Source: Pomphorhynchus laevis (Eukaryota; Acanthocephala; Palaeacanthocephala; Echinorhynchida; Pomphorhynchidae). Taken from it: a DNA stretch of 64,000 nucleotides. The DNA is taken from the NCBI GenBank assembly GCA_012934845.2, contig WNNJ02001959.1, positions 1-64,000 of the forward strand. The letters run 5' to 3'. Both the position numbers and the translations under genes were made by a program. The notes below the pieces were generated by a model, which did not search any database, was not told where the DNA came from, and saw nothing but the letters and a program-made list of their open reading frames with translations. How positions within the stretch are numbered: position 1 is the stretch's first letter; each line of letters begins with the position of its first letter. Shown here piece by piece: positions 30,211-41,653 of this stretch.

Positions 30211-30466
30211 TTTGTTGCGGGATCTTATAGCATCAAGAAGCTCTCTGTCGAACCAAGGAGGATGTCCATGCTTGAACTTGCAGGCACGTAGAGGAGCAAA
30301 GATATCAGAAATTCACATCAATTCATCATGGAGCAGATCAAAGACTACAGGAACCTCCAAACCGAAGTGGATACGAAGACTATCACAGATACCTTTTGGG
30401 AAGCTTGCAGCTAGTTGACTAGCATCAACACCAACCCAACAACGTTTTTTTAAAATTAGAGTTTTG

Positions 30467-31315
30467 TTAGGCTCTGTTGAACAGCGACAGTCGCATAGAG
30501 AGTACACAGTGATCGCTATTGCCAATTGGTGCGTCATAACGAACATCTGAAACGTCACCCAAACACTTAGTAAAGACCAAATCGAGTATAGAAGGCGTCC
30601 CTGTCGCACAAGTAGGTTCTTTAATATGTTGAACTAGTAGCATCTCGAGTAACAGAAAATCACTCAGTACTTTCCCAATTCCGTGAATTGGTCGTGAATA
30701 ACTATTTTTCCAGTCTATTTGGGGGATATTGAAGTCACCGAGGAGCAAAATCAGAGGATACGAAGATAAACTCAGCAAATGTGATTTAAGAGAGTCAAAT
30801 CTTAATTCATAGGACGGAGAACGGTAAAGGACGCAGAATCGGGATCGTTGACCATTTCCCAGTGTAAAAGCAAGACCTTCAAAGGAATAACCAATATAAT
30901 CGCGAAAAGCCGAGATATTCGATACCAGGAGACTATTTCGCACATAGGCGGCTACCCCACCTCCACGTTTACCACATGAGCGATCCGAACGTATTAGAAA
31001 ATAGTTAGGGATGGCAACACAGTCATCCGAAATGTCAGAATGTAGCCATGTTTCGGTTATACAAAATACATCAAAACGTTTCGAAGCAACTATGAATTTA
31101 ATTTCTGAGAACTGAGCCAGGAGACTACGAACATTTGAATAACCGACAAAAATGTTCGTATAATGGGAAAATTTGACACGCTCGGTGACACTATCGAAGT
31201 CTACTATTTTTCCTACACACGAAACATCACTACTAAAGAGGTCTGACTCTACAGAAGTAAGGGATGCCACCGGACAGTCGGACGCCACTTGACCACCCGA
31301 AAATTCCGGACACAT
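30467..31315 (-). pseudogene. LINE family A ORF2, APE-type endonuclease
   Basis: All the usual apurinic-endonuclease-like motifs are present: YSNVRSLLAQFSEI, CITETWLHSDI (catalytic E), GGGVAAYVRNSL, VLYRSPSYELRF, LLLGDFNIPQIDW, SILDLVFTK and IGNSDHCVL (catalytic D-H). This domain nicks target DNA for target-primed reverse transcription. The frame ends at a stop at 30467 inside SLFNRA, and the continuation (30313-30470) lies in another frame. ORF2 could start at 31315 (ATG) or at 31270, which corresponds to the ATG used in family B. Confidence 0.9.
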
Positions 31316-32559
31316 AGGTTGCCCTCACCACTTTCCAGCCGTCGATGCAGCTCGTTGAAAGCCTCGTGTCTTCTCAAACGATCTGCAGGAGATAAATCAC
31401 GGAGTATATGAAAATCAGAGCGCGATAATCTAAATGCATGCTTGAGTAGGAAGTCAACATGATCTTTTGAGTCTAGAACAACTTTTAAAAGTCTAGGTCT
31501 ATCTGAAAGTTTCTTGCCTAGACGAAAAACTCTTCGAACTTTAAGACACTTCGCAACATCCACATCGCTCTGGAGAAAAATCTTAGAAAACACTGCGCGA
31601 AGATGCACAATATCGTCATCCAGTCTACTTTGGGGATTGTTACTGAGAGATTCTTCAACACCGCTCACGATAACGTTTAACTCTCTTCTGGAGTTAAATT
31701 GTCTAGAACTAAATTGTTTAGGGCTAGCAGACAGAACTAATGAAGAATGAGTCTCAGGGGTAATCGATGGCCGTCGATGATTTGGAGGAATCACTGCATG
31801 TTGTTTATTATTTGGAAGGCTAACTATTTGTCGTAGATTATCTATAGGCCTAACTATAATCTGACTAGCCTTTGCAAGATCCTTAACGCTCTCAATTAAC
31901 GGGGCTACTAGAGGAGCAACACATAAACTGCAACGGGGATGCAGTTGCTGCGGGTAAGCACAAGGACGCTCATTACAATCACTACCTGGAGGACAGTTTT
32001 GAGAACAATCACTGCCCGAGGAAGTGTTGACAGGAGTTGACAAATCAACATTCGCATGCTTGAGGGCAGAACATTTGTTATCTACATCAAGACTGACGCT
32101 GCTCGAGTCCAATATGTGGGGATGAACAATAGAATCCAAAACAGGAAGTTGTTTGAAGGAGTAATCCATCACATTAGTCTCATGCAATGCATCCCTCACG
32201 AAGCATTGAGTTGAATTGTTATTGAAGGGTATGATTGAACGATCGTTCAGTTCTAACTTCGACTGCTGCGTGAGAGAATGATTGAGTACATGAATAGCAT
32301 TATTGGTTCCTATCTCAGATGATTTTGGAGTGGCCGAAACATCATCAATCCCTGACGACGAGCTGCTTGACTTTCTGAACGCTTCTGAACTCCGTTCTGG
32401 TTCGTTAATACTATGATCTTCCCCATCGTTATGACTGTTCGAATCTGCGTTCCTCTTTAAAGCATTTATTGATACTTGCTCGTCATAATGGCCCTTGAAC
32501 AACAAGGAGAGCAATTCGGAGGCACAGAACCCACAAACAAAATCCCTAGACAGTAGCAA
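31249..32559 (-). CDS. LINE family A ORF1 protein
   Basis: A 436-residue ORF1p, nucleic-acid-binding and needed for retrotransposition in this class. Near the N-terminus is DFVCGFCASELLSLLF, a CxxC motif shared with the ORF1 of the other LINEs here. Further cysteine clusters (SDCSQNCPPGSDC and CSLC) occur around residues 185-215. The C-terminal third has RRELNVIVSGVEES, PQSRLDDDIVHLRAVF, RRVFRLGKKLSDRPRLL and DLSPADRLRRHEAFNELHRR, the RRM-plus-C-terminal-domain layout of CR1/L1-like ORF1p. The ORF is open from end to end; the start codon in the window is CTG/ATG near 32559. Confidence 0.8.
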   Translation of the reverse strand: MLLSRDFVCGFCASELLSLLFKGHYDEQVSINALKRNADSNSHNDGEDHSINEPERSSEAFRKSSSSSSGIDDVSATPKSSEIGTNNAIHVLNHSLTQQSKLELNDRSIIPFNNNSTQCFVRDALHETNVMDYSFKQLPVLDSIVHPHILDSSSVSLDVDNKCSALKHANVDLSTPVNTSSGSDCSQNCPPGSDCNERPCAYPQQLHPRCSLCVAPLVAPLIESVKDLAKASQIIVRPIDNLRQIVSLPNNKQHAVIPPNHRRPSITPETHSSLVLSASPKQFSSRQFNSRRELNVIVSGVEESLSNNPQSRLDDDIVHLRAVFSKIFLQSDVDVAKCLKVRRVFRLGKKLSDRPRLLKVVLDSKDHVDFLLKHAFRLSRSDFHILRDLSPADRLRRHEAFNELHRRLESGEGNLCVRNFRVVKWRPTVRWHPLLL

Positions 32560-32620
32560 TTTCGTCAGACAGGATGGAACGTTGACAGTTGTCCATATGT
32601 CGCATCCAGATCTGCTGCAA

Positions 32621-33120
32621 GAGACCTAGCGTTGCTGATACCCAGAGGAGGGGCTTGCTAATTTTGGTACAGTCTGATTGCGAGTACCGTTAATCTGCTG
32701 ACTTGCTAAGCATTTTTTCGTTTCTGTCTTCTTTGTTCTTGCCATCGATTGTTGTGTCAACTCGCTTCGCTCGTTGTAATCGAATAATTGTGTGTTTAAG
32801 CTTGTGTGTTCGTTGGGCTTGCTTGTAAGTAGTTGTGTATTGTAATGAGAAGGATTATCTTCGGAGTAAATTTAATCATATATTGGTTTCCCCGATAATT
32901 AGGAAATCGATTCTCGGGAATAAGGCAAAACATTATGTTTGATTAGGGATGCCTTTACGTGTAACAATAGTTGTTTGTATAGGCAAACCACGTCAGGGAT
33001 TCAGTCTAACATTTATCTTTGATTGTTTTTTAAGTTTTCTCTATATGCTGTTTTTATTCAGTTTTTATTTCTTGCGATCCAACTTTCTATAAGCCCTTGG
33101 CTCTTTAGTTGTATATTGAA
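32621..33120. other. Spacer between two LINEs
   Basis: Between the 5' end of LINE A and the 3' end of LINE A' (both on minus). It holds no ORF; part (32620-32830) may be the 5' UTR of LINE A. TTGTTCTTGCCATCGATTGT and related T-rich text show no repeat elsewhere. Confidence 0.4.
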
Positions 33121-33165
33121 GACACCTTAAGAACATATTAAGCAAATTGTATTGCATTTGAAAAA

Positions 33166-36100
33166 TCATTTAAAATCATATCGTGCTGAACCACTCTGAT
33201 TCAATCGAATCAGAATTGATTTTAAACTATTTTTGTCGAAACGCAATTGTACACACAAGGGCACATTTAAGTGGATACCCGTAAATTGAGACCAACCATG
33301 TACTACATTTAGTGCCTTCTGCAAACACGCAATATCGTCCAGATCATTAATGGTCCTCCATAATTTCCGGTCATCTGCAAACGCCAAGAGCTCGCAAGAC
33401 TTTGATCTAACTAGCTTATCCAATAAGGTATTTATGAATATCTTGAAGAGGACTGGACCCAAGACAGACCATTGAGGTACACCGACAGATACTTTTCGAG
33501 GTGATGATAAAGATTTACCTACGCGTAAGCGAAAAAGGCGGTCGCATAGAAAGTTTTGAATCTAATGTATTAGCCATTTACCGATTTTATACGATTGCAG
33601 AACGCCAAGCAACATCACGTGCGGAACACGATCAATTGCACGACTAAAATCAAGAAAGATCGCATCCACAACATAACCTCTAGAAACATCGCCAGTACAT
33701 GCTTCCCTTGCACATAGAATATTGCTGAGACATGATCTGCTGTAGCGAAAATCATGTTGGCCTGAGTTGAGAAGATTGAATTCTGAAAGGAAAAACTACA
33801 ACCTCCGTTTAATTATTCTCTCAAGTACTTTACAAATAGTACTTGTTAAACTGATTGGCTTAAAGTTTGTCGGATCATGTTTGACACCCTTTTTGAAAAC
33901 AGGGATCACAAGAGCGTGTTTCCATATTGCTGGTAGGCACGAAGTTCGCAGGCTTAAGCTCAAAAAGTGAGGCGATGGGCTCAGCAATAATATCGGATAT
34001 AGATTAAATAAGAAATGGATGTATGTCATCCGGACCGGTAGCTGAAGAAATAGAAAGTGCAGATAGTTCTTGACGAACTTCTTCTGTTGACTCAATGTAA
34101 CCAATATTCGCATTACCATGTGATGGTTCAAGGTTACTGCTAGCATAGCTATTAACATGTGATAATAAAAATGTATCTGCAAAAATTTCAGCCATCAAAG
34201 ATGGCGTAGTAGCATCCACAACACAATTGTGAAGCGAATTAATCGATGAATTAATGGCACCAACTCGTTTAACATGAGCCCAGAAGCGTTTGAGCCAAGA
34301 CCATATATCGTTTATGATGCTTTGTTCGTATTTTCTTAGCAACCTTTAGACTAACAACTTTATTACGAGAAAAGTTATATGCAGTTCTTAAAGTAGGACA
34401 CTTTCTGCATAGCTCAAAAAGATGATTAAGCTGTTAAATAGTCTCTCCTAGCTCCTGATCAAACCAAGAAGGCATGTTGTACTTGCCTTTACGAACAAGT
34501 CGGAAAGGTGCAAACCAATCAGGTAATTTTATTAATGCCAAGTGTAATATATTCCAACGCCTTTTAACATCGTTGGTGTGATCAACAAATGTTAACAATG
34601 ACACAGCTTGTCTTAATTGGGCTATATTGAAGGAAAGCCAATGCCGTTTCATTATCGTGGGAGCGGATAAGCCGTTGACGTTGTCTCGTCTAACAAAACT
34701 AAATAATAGAATGCAATAATCGCTCATACCAATATGTGCTCTTTGACGAATGTGAGATACGTCAGTTAATGACTTAGAAAACACCAAATCAAGTAACGAT
34801 TCATTAGTGTTCATGAACATCGTTGGAGTAGAACAGTGTTGTTCTAGCGTTAAATAATTAACTAAAACGTGCCATAGTTCTGTGTTAGTTTTTGTTGCGC
34901 TGCCCTTTAATAAGTAGGGATCCTCTGGATTTACACCCACAATATTAAAATCACCAACCACCACGCAGTTCTTGGAAGTAGTGGAATTCTCTAGGATATA
35001 CCTCAATTCAGTATCTAATACGAAAGTTTAAGGAGTCCAGTAAAATACTCTAATTTGAAGACAGTACCACCATGTCTGAACATGACCGATATGAATTTAC
35101 AAGTACCTTCCTGATTTGCAAGTCTACATTTCCTTTAAATATTAAATTGATCTCTGATGAACGGTGCTGCACCGCCACCTTTTCGTGTACTACGATCGGA
35201 TCAAAATATTTGATAGCCAGAAATTTGCACGATACAATCATGTATGTCGCTATGCAACCATGTTTCAGAAATGGCGATTATATCTAAGGAGGAGGAAAGC
35301 ACCCACTCACGGACTTCATCAAACTTACTCAACATGCTTCTGGCATTAGTATATGCCACAGCAAAACCGGAAATTTCCGGAATAGTACATAACGTTTTTA
35401 TTCGTGAATCAAAATTTACGAGCCTTCCTAGGTTCGTAGAGCTTCGGGAATGCATATAGCGTCCCAGCGAACAAAGGAAGGCGCCGAACCACTTGAAATA
35501 TTCGTATCGTAAGGTTACTTTATCCACTCCTAACCCTCTTAAGCAATTTTTCTTTAGCGATTTTAGTGCTTTACGATCTTCTAAGGATAAATATTTTAAA
35601 ATGCGAATATTCCCACCTTTCAAACGATGGAACTTAGACATAATTGTCCGCACATTGTCAGCAGAACTGAATATAGCCTTTAAAAATCGGGTGAGAGTTA
35701 GGACAAGTTTTCGGGTTACTTAAACGGAACAACGTATAAACTCTTTGCCTCTTAGCCAGATCCCCTTCATGTGTGACAAATAAATTAGAAACAAGCGATT
35801 GTATAGCATTCCGTCTTCGTCTAGGCGCCCTTGAGCATCAGGCTTGGATAACTCTGCAATATTTGCAAAAATCAAGCATCGTTCTCTATAAGCAAAACGA
35901 TTTCGCCGACCCTTATATACCTCTCATTACTACTTAAATCAATTCCCAAAGCATTATTTTGTTCTTTTTTCGACCTTCCCACCTTTGCATGCACCCCCGC
36001 TTATTACAACCAGTATGTTGTTGTAAATAAACTTATCACACTTTTGCTCTAATATTGTGTTGGAAAGTTAATTTTGCGGAGTAGATGAACGTTGGTTTTC

Positions 36101-36700
36101 GGACTGATCAACAAATGATTCAGGTTTAGGCATACTTTCTATATCTGAGGAAGCTGGTTGATCACACGAGCATTTTACATAGCTGGACGTATTATTTTGA
36201 ATAAATAGTCGTGGACTGTGTCCTGCATTGAAGTTTGACCTGGAACCAGATAGATCTGGGCTATTATGTATTGGTGAGTTTAATACCGAGGTGGCGTCTA
36301 ATCTGAACAATATTGGGTCAGTGCTTCTTGTAATCGAGAAATAATTAATATCGGATGATTCATGAACACTCTCCATAACTGATGCTTGGATTTGTTTCTC
36401 AACACTTGTTTTGCCTTTTTGTCCCACTTGAATCGCTTCTCTGGACAATATTGGGTCATCGATACTTTTAATGGAGAGAGAGTTAATATTGGATTGTTCA
36501 AGAACATCTTCCACAATTGATGTTTGGATTGGTTGCGTAGAATACTTTTTACCTTGATGCGAAATTGAATGTTCATTAGTAATAGTATTGAGTAATATGG
36601 CAGAACAGTAGCAACATAGGAATGATTTATTTGAATATAGTGTCTTCTGTGTAGGAGAAATCGTTATTGAGGTCAACACGTCACATTCAACATTTAAACA
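33166..36700 (-). mobile_element. LINE family A', decayed relative of LINE A
   Basis: Same layout and strand as LINE A, directly upstream of it in genomic order. Pieces in order are ORF1 (36068-36679), an endonuclease start (35201-35653 with YTNARSMLSKFDEV and IIAISETWLHSDI), endonuclease end (34434-35006 with VVVGDFNIVGVNPEDP, LLDLVFSKSLTDVSHI and GMSDYCILLF, where the last H is Y), connector (34004-34342 with SSATGPDDIHPFLI), RT start (33796-34182 with IPVFKKGVKHDPTNFKPISL) and RT palm (33166-33462 with LLAFADDRKLWRTI). Many frame changes and stops. The tandem order with LINE A suggests two insertions or a segmental duplication. Confidence 0.8.
36068..36679 (-). pseudogene. LINE family A' ORF1 remnant with internal repeat
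   Basis: About 203 residues open. The N-terminal YSNKSFLCCYCSAILLN is the counterpart of the CxxC motif in LINE A ORF1. Two copies of a 40-residue unit follow (QTSIVEDVLEQSNINSLSIK ... DPILSREAI and QASVMESVHESSDINYFSIT ... DPILFRLDA), so part of the linker is duplicated in this element. A cysteine pair SSYVKCSCDQ lies near the end. Confidence 0.6.
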
Positions 36701-36945
36701 ACCTACAAGCTCTGTAAAGTAGGTAAACTTATCAGTACACTTGACTTTATGACTTTACTGGTTTCTTTGTTAGTTTGGTCATTAATGGATTGTTCTTCGT
36801 TAATTTGTTCATTAATTTCGTTATTGGTTTTCGGAGTGAAAATTGTAAGCTATAATCAAGAATGTAAGTAATAATTGTAAGTTGTATTTCACGATGTTTG
36901 ATTCGATACGCCAGAAATGAACGTATTTGGCATATTTTTGTATCA

Positions 36946-38200
36946 TTATTTCCTCGTTCCTAGTTGTTTCCCTCGTTCATAGTTAAACCCGTTTTTTGTC
37001 GATAGTAAACGAATTTTGTCAACAAAATGGGGGGGGGAATCGCCAACCAACTTGGCGTGACGGCTTTCATACAAAAGATTCAACCATAGTATTTGAGTTT
37101 GTTTTTTCTCTAGTGGATCCAATGTAGTTTGCCGGAGCAAAATTGAAGTGACGGAATGATAAACGTCATGTAAAAACGGTCCTAGATTGATTTCGGATTT
37201 CTCGAAATTGCAGTTACAAACCCGATTGACGCGGAGAGCAAGGTGAAGAAGGCTGGAACTGCGAAGTCGCATGCGGATTGTAAATTGAGACCAGCAAAAC
37301 GAATTGACATGAGCGCTCGAATATCCGTTAGCCCGTCGATTTTTACGTTTAGAGTCTCCCTGACAATTTGCAATCGCAACTCAATGAAATTCCTCCAGAA
37401 GTCAGGCACTCATAGCAGAGTAAAGCTCTAAGAAGATGCACAATCCGTGGAAGATTTAACGAACCGGACATTAGTATGAGTGCATCCTGACAGCGGAACG
37501 AAGAAAACTGCTTGCTCATACATTCTAAATGGGTTAACGCGACCTTAAGTCGTGTTGGGTAGATTAACACAAGATATTGGGCACACGATAAGCGATGCCT
37601 TACTTCAGGAAATGCAACTCAGTTCAGGTAAAAGTCGTTTTAGATCCCCGAAAAGTGTCGGACTATTGCTAATCAGTTCGCATTTAGCTGCGTTTAGTTC
37701 CAAACCCAGTTTTTCTTTTGTGGAGAGTATGGGCAATACGTCACTACAAAGAATATCGTCTGGTTCACCCAAGGTCCAGTCGTCTAAACGCCAAGTATTA
37801 AATGGAGACTTTAAGCTGTGATTTAAGGAATTAATAGTAAGCGAGAATAAAAAGGTTCAAGAGAGTATCCCTGCTGGACACCGTTGCTAGAATAAATTAC
37901 CCTATTACCGAACAGAAATAAGGAGTCGGACGTGTAACATCATATAACTAAAGGTATCAGTACTGGTACTCGCTCGCGGACGGTTGAAATCATCACCGAT
38001 CGATATAGGCAATTGAATGCGTTGTGAAAATCCAGCTCCAAAAGAGCCGAAGAGGGATTAGATTCAAGAATAATCCCCGTGAGTGAACACTGACCTCTAC
38101 AACCATTGGAACACCAACTCTTACTTGATTTGGAAGTAATCCATTGATCTGTGACGGTCATACAAGTCTCACCGCTACCTTGAGCTTTGTCCCACAAATG
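36946..38200 (-). mobile_element. GVRP-type LINE, broken copy 3
   Basis: RT text on the minus strand: SSALLELDFHNAFNCLYRS (motif A, at about 38000-38070), then GVQQGYSLEP (motif B, about 37870), LDDWTLGEPDD and GLELNAAKCELISNSPTL around 37620-37790, and the C-terminal helix-rich part 36946-37570. The element is interrupted by several frame changes. A block of GGGGGGG near 37030 is a likely slip site. Upstream limit is unclear; text to about 38440 may belong. Confidence 0.6.
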
Positions 38201-38449
38201 AAGGTAGAAATTTGGTTAGGTATATTTACTTTGAGAAAAAGACGCACAATCATAAATATACTCTTGAGAAGTTGGACACCGGATGCCGATTCCGTAGGAC
38301 CGTGAGTTCTCGTAAATGGACCGGACTTAAACCTTTATACCCGCGGACGACGATGGAGGAAAAGATCGAATGGCCTGCAAAATTACTTGCTCAGAAACGA
38401 GAAGACAGAGCTGGTGAACACTCTGTATCAGCCTAACAATGAATCGAGC

Positions 38450-38555
38450 TCGATCTCCTAAATGGACGACCTCAAAAGATGCAGATTAATTGATAGGACG
38501 ACCTCTGATATCAAATGGATTTGATATTATCACATGATTTAATATAATAAAATAT
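38450..38555. other. Short AT-rich spacer
   Basis: Runs of TATAATATGATATG; no feature. Confidence 0.3.
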
Positions 38556-38760
38556 AGTATAATATGATATGTCATTCATCATATATGCTATACTTCCAGA
38601 CAATTTTGAAACTATATGCGAATAAATTTTACTTTAATTTATGCATTACTTAATATCAAGAATATGATATATGCCATTTATCACATATGATATACTTCCA
38701 GACAATTTTGAAACTATACGCCAACAAATTTTACTAGCGATCAAGGCAAGTAAAGCGATC
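38556..38760 (+). repeat. Tandem direct repeat with 102-base period
   Basis: The text TACTTCCAGACAATTTTGAA ACTATA begins at 38591 and again at 38693, with flanking similarity on both sides. In one plus frame both copies read LPDNFETI, resembling a gag-like LPESYD/LPDNFE motif of LTR elements, but the fragment is too short to assign. It is broken. Confidence 0.5.
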
Positions 38761-39780
38761 GAGAAAAAATTCTATCTATATTTCTATGTATCTATTGACA
38801 ATGTTTAAAAAGTTAGATTCAGTTATGTTAAACTGAATTTTTAACATAATGTCAGGTTTCACCCACACGTTTACACAATTATGTCGAGACCACTATCATA
38901 CTTGACGTTTCTAATGTAAAATATGTATAAAATTTATGGATATAAATTAAATAAATTAATTAATATTAATTAAATATTTATTGATTATTTTTTAAATGAA
39001 CAAGATTAACGTTATTTTTAATAATATTTAATATAATATAATATTTTAATATATTCCCTTTAAATGTACAAATGTTATTTGTGAATAATACATTAAATAG
39101 TTGATAATTTTACATTAAAAAATATTTCTTGATGGATTTTAGATATCGTAAACATTTAAAATTTATTATTAAATATAGCAACTGATTACGTGGCGTCAAA
39201 TATACATTTCAAATTATTCTGATTATAGTCACAAAGAATGACTGAAAGCTTAATAAATTTACAATCTATGCTTACTGTTGGACCAAATGGTTATCACTCA
39301 ATCTATTTAACTGCATACTTTAAGCTTTTACACTTTTGACAAAGTATTTGTTCGTATTCGTCAGATTAAAAATATTCGTTAGTATTCGTTATTCATTAGA
39401 ATAAAGTAAAATACAATTTCCTTGGAACGTATTGGACTCAAATACCTAAAATTATGCCAGAACTGCTGATATTAGAGCTCATATAAAAGTTCTGACTGCA
39501 TTCTAAAAATTCTTGTTGATAAATGGATGTTACAATTGTTTAAAAATCATTGAAATTGCTGAGAATAAAGAATTTTACTTTGCATCTCACACATATTCTA
39601 TAAATATACTGTGAAAACGACAGTCCTTCAAGGATCTTAGCTGACATTAATCAAAATCGATAATTATTCTAATATAAATATCACCGATAAAACTAGTTAG
39701 ATCTTTAACAAATCAAACAAGCATTTATCACCCTAAAGAGCTATATAACAGGTTAGTATACAAACGGGCCAATCAAACAA
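38761..39780. other. Non-coding AT-rich stretch
   Basis: No ORF, RNA gene or repeat family recognised in about 1 kb. Confidence 0.4.
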
Positions 39781-39784
39781 AAAT

Positions 39785-39935
39785 CGTTATATTTCGATGC
39801 TTCTGGTTGTGGTACGACATTATCCTCACAGAATAATTATCCTGTGAGGACATCTGATGTGCACGACATTATCCTGTGCGGCTAATGTCATATCACAACT
39901 AGAATAATTTCAGCTCACATATGCAACAACTTAAA
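39785..39935 (-). repeat. Penelope-like terminus with short hairpin
   Basis: Contains CCTCACAG and CTGTGAGG (about 39824-39850), an 8-bp hairpin, and on the minus strand CATCGAAATATAACG with TTGCATATGTGAGCTGAAAT. The last word and ATTATCCTCACAGG also occur at 63717-63770, so both are copies of one terminus. It resembles the end family at 18955-19640 (TCGAAATATAG). Confidence 0.45.
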
Positions 39936-40080
39936 TTAATATTTCAATGCATTTGGAAATTTATTTCTTATTGTTAAAATTGATTCAAAATAGAAATCAC
40001 AACCTTATAAAAATTACATACTTAGTAAAGCATGTTAAAGCATAAAATCACTACTATTAAAATCATTATTATGTAAATTA

Positions 40081-40224
40081 CTGGAATTATTATAGACTCA
40101 ATAAAACAAGTTTCATATTGTTAACAAACTTTCGATCGTTTTTTTTAATCTTGAAAAGGATCCAAACGATCGAAAGCTTGTTAACAATATGAAACTTGTT
40201 TCATTGAGCCTATAATAATACCAG
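40081..40224. repeat. Long hairpin with 60-base arms
   Basis: The arms 40081-40140 and 40165-40224 are reverse complements with four differences in 60 bases, around a 24-base spacer. Both arms contain the order AACGATCGAAAG, TTGTTAACAATATGAAACTT, ATAATAAT. The right arm runs straight into the GIY-YIG coding fragment, so the arms are copies of Penelope-like sequence just upstream of that domain. Confidence 0.9.
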
Positions 40225-40513
40225 TAAGACAAGTGATACATCTTCAGCAATATTCAATCATGTTATTGAGACCGGCCACAACATTGATTTTGAAAGCACA
40301 GATATTCTACATAAAGAAAAACAGTTAGGACGTAGGCTCGTTTTGGAATCATTGTACATTTCCATCTTTCCTACAATGGAAGGAAATAAATCCAACTGGT
40401 CCTTAAAATTCCCTCCACAAGACGTACAAAAAGATGTAAACTATAAACTTGCTAAACATCGTGATAAGGTTGCCAAAATGAAATCAGCTATTGCCGATGG
40501 GGCTATAACTTAG
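40208..40513 (+). pseudogene. Penelope-like element, GIY-YIG endonuclease C-terminus
   Basis: The plus strand is open from just after a stop (40205-40207) to TAG at 40511-40513, about 101 codons without an obvious start codon. It reads TSSAIFNHVIETGHNIDFES then ILHKEKQLGRRLVLESLYIS and ends MKSAIADGAIT. The order H..ETGH.IDF...IL..E....RR...E is that of the C-terminal half of the GIY-YIG nuclease of Penelope-like elements. The RT domain is missing, so it is a truncated copy adjoining the foldback at 40081-40224. Confidence 0.7.
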
Positions 40514-41645
40514 TTACATTATTTTTAATGGAATTTTCTTTTTGTGTAATATTTTTTCTTCTATTTTTAGATTGAAAAGGACTGCTAAGTACAGTCGAAA
40601 TATCAAATAAATAAAGTTCTTTTTGTATTCTCGGGGATGGTTCGCAATAAAAAAGTTACTTTTGACCCGAAAGCAATTTTCAACGATAATACCAGTAATA
40701 TGTATAATAATCAACCAGACTCAAATAAAATTCTAATGGAATCATTATTATTTAAAAATATTTTAAATTCTCTAATCTTAAATGAATTTGGCTTAAATTA
40801 AAATTTACAAAAAATTTATTAATCCAAAATAAGACTTACCATTTCCAGTCCCGTACTTATTTCGCTTAACCAGTAAATTTTTTTAAATGTTATATTCTTC
40901 ACTGATTCTATAACGATCCTTAATAAACTTACTATTCAACATTTATTAGCAAATACATCATTGTACTCTCCATTTTAGTATCGACCATGCGCACTACTTC
41001 AAAATCTTAATTTTAAGAAGACTTGTATGCATAGAGATCAGTACAGTTTATCCAAATATGATTTCTGTGCAGGCATATTCTCTTAATTAGCATACCTCCC
41101 TACAGTACAACTTCAACAACTAAAAAAATATGTGAATTCATGCTGGCTTTTGATTGCATTAAAGTTTGCTGGCCAGCTGCTACAAAGATCTCTAAGGATT
41201 TTTGATGTAAATTGTAAATACGATTTTTAATTATAGTCCAATTGAGATTATATAAATACGAAGATACTTTGCGTTTGTCTGACAAATTCGTATCAACTGT
41301 TATTACTCAATATTCTTATATTAACAAAGTAGGAAAGATCAAAGTTTAATGGCAAGTATTTTCTAATCTCATGTATTTATAAAGAAACTTTTACGACTAT
41401 CGTCCTGCCCCTTATTCCGACAAAATTAGTAATTTATTATAAATTAAATGTTCAAGCACATTTAGTTTATATTCGTTTGGAGAGTAAACAAACTCGTTTT
41501 CTTTCTCTCCGAACTAATTATAAGCAACTTAATTGAGATAATAAAAATTTATTATTTAGCAAATTATTAATTTCAAATTTATTATTTTGTTGAATATATT
41601 TTTTAAAACACAATTTCATTATAAAAAAATGTTAATTTCCAACAT
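40514..41645. other. Non-coding stretch after the GIY-YIG fragment
   Basis: The first 200 bases may be the element's 3' UTR. The minus-strand frame 41100-41285 (61 codons) shows no known motif. No other feature seen. Confidence 0.4.
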
Positions 41646-41653
41646 TTGTCGTG

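Larger units (their letters stand above)
28245..32620 (-). mobile_element. LINE family A, nearly full-length (ORF1, endonuclease, RT)
   Basis: A two-ORF non-LTR retrotransposon of the CR1/Jockey type. On the minus strand ORF1 is at 31249-32559. ORF2 begins within the end of ORF1 and carries an APE-type endonuclease (30467-31315) and RT (28340-30210). The 3' end lies near 28245, where AATAATAATT simple repeats mark a tail of the CR1/L2 kind. ORF1 is whole; ORF2 is interrupted near 30467, near 30210-30300 and near 29290. The damage is modest, so the insertion looks fairly young compared with copy A' next door. Confidence 0.88.
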
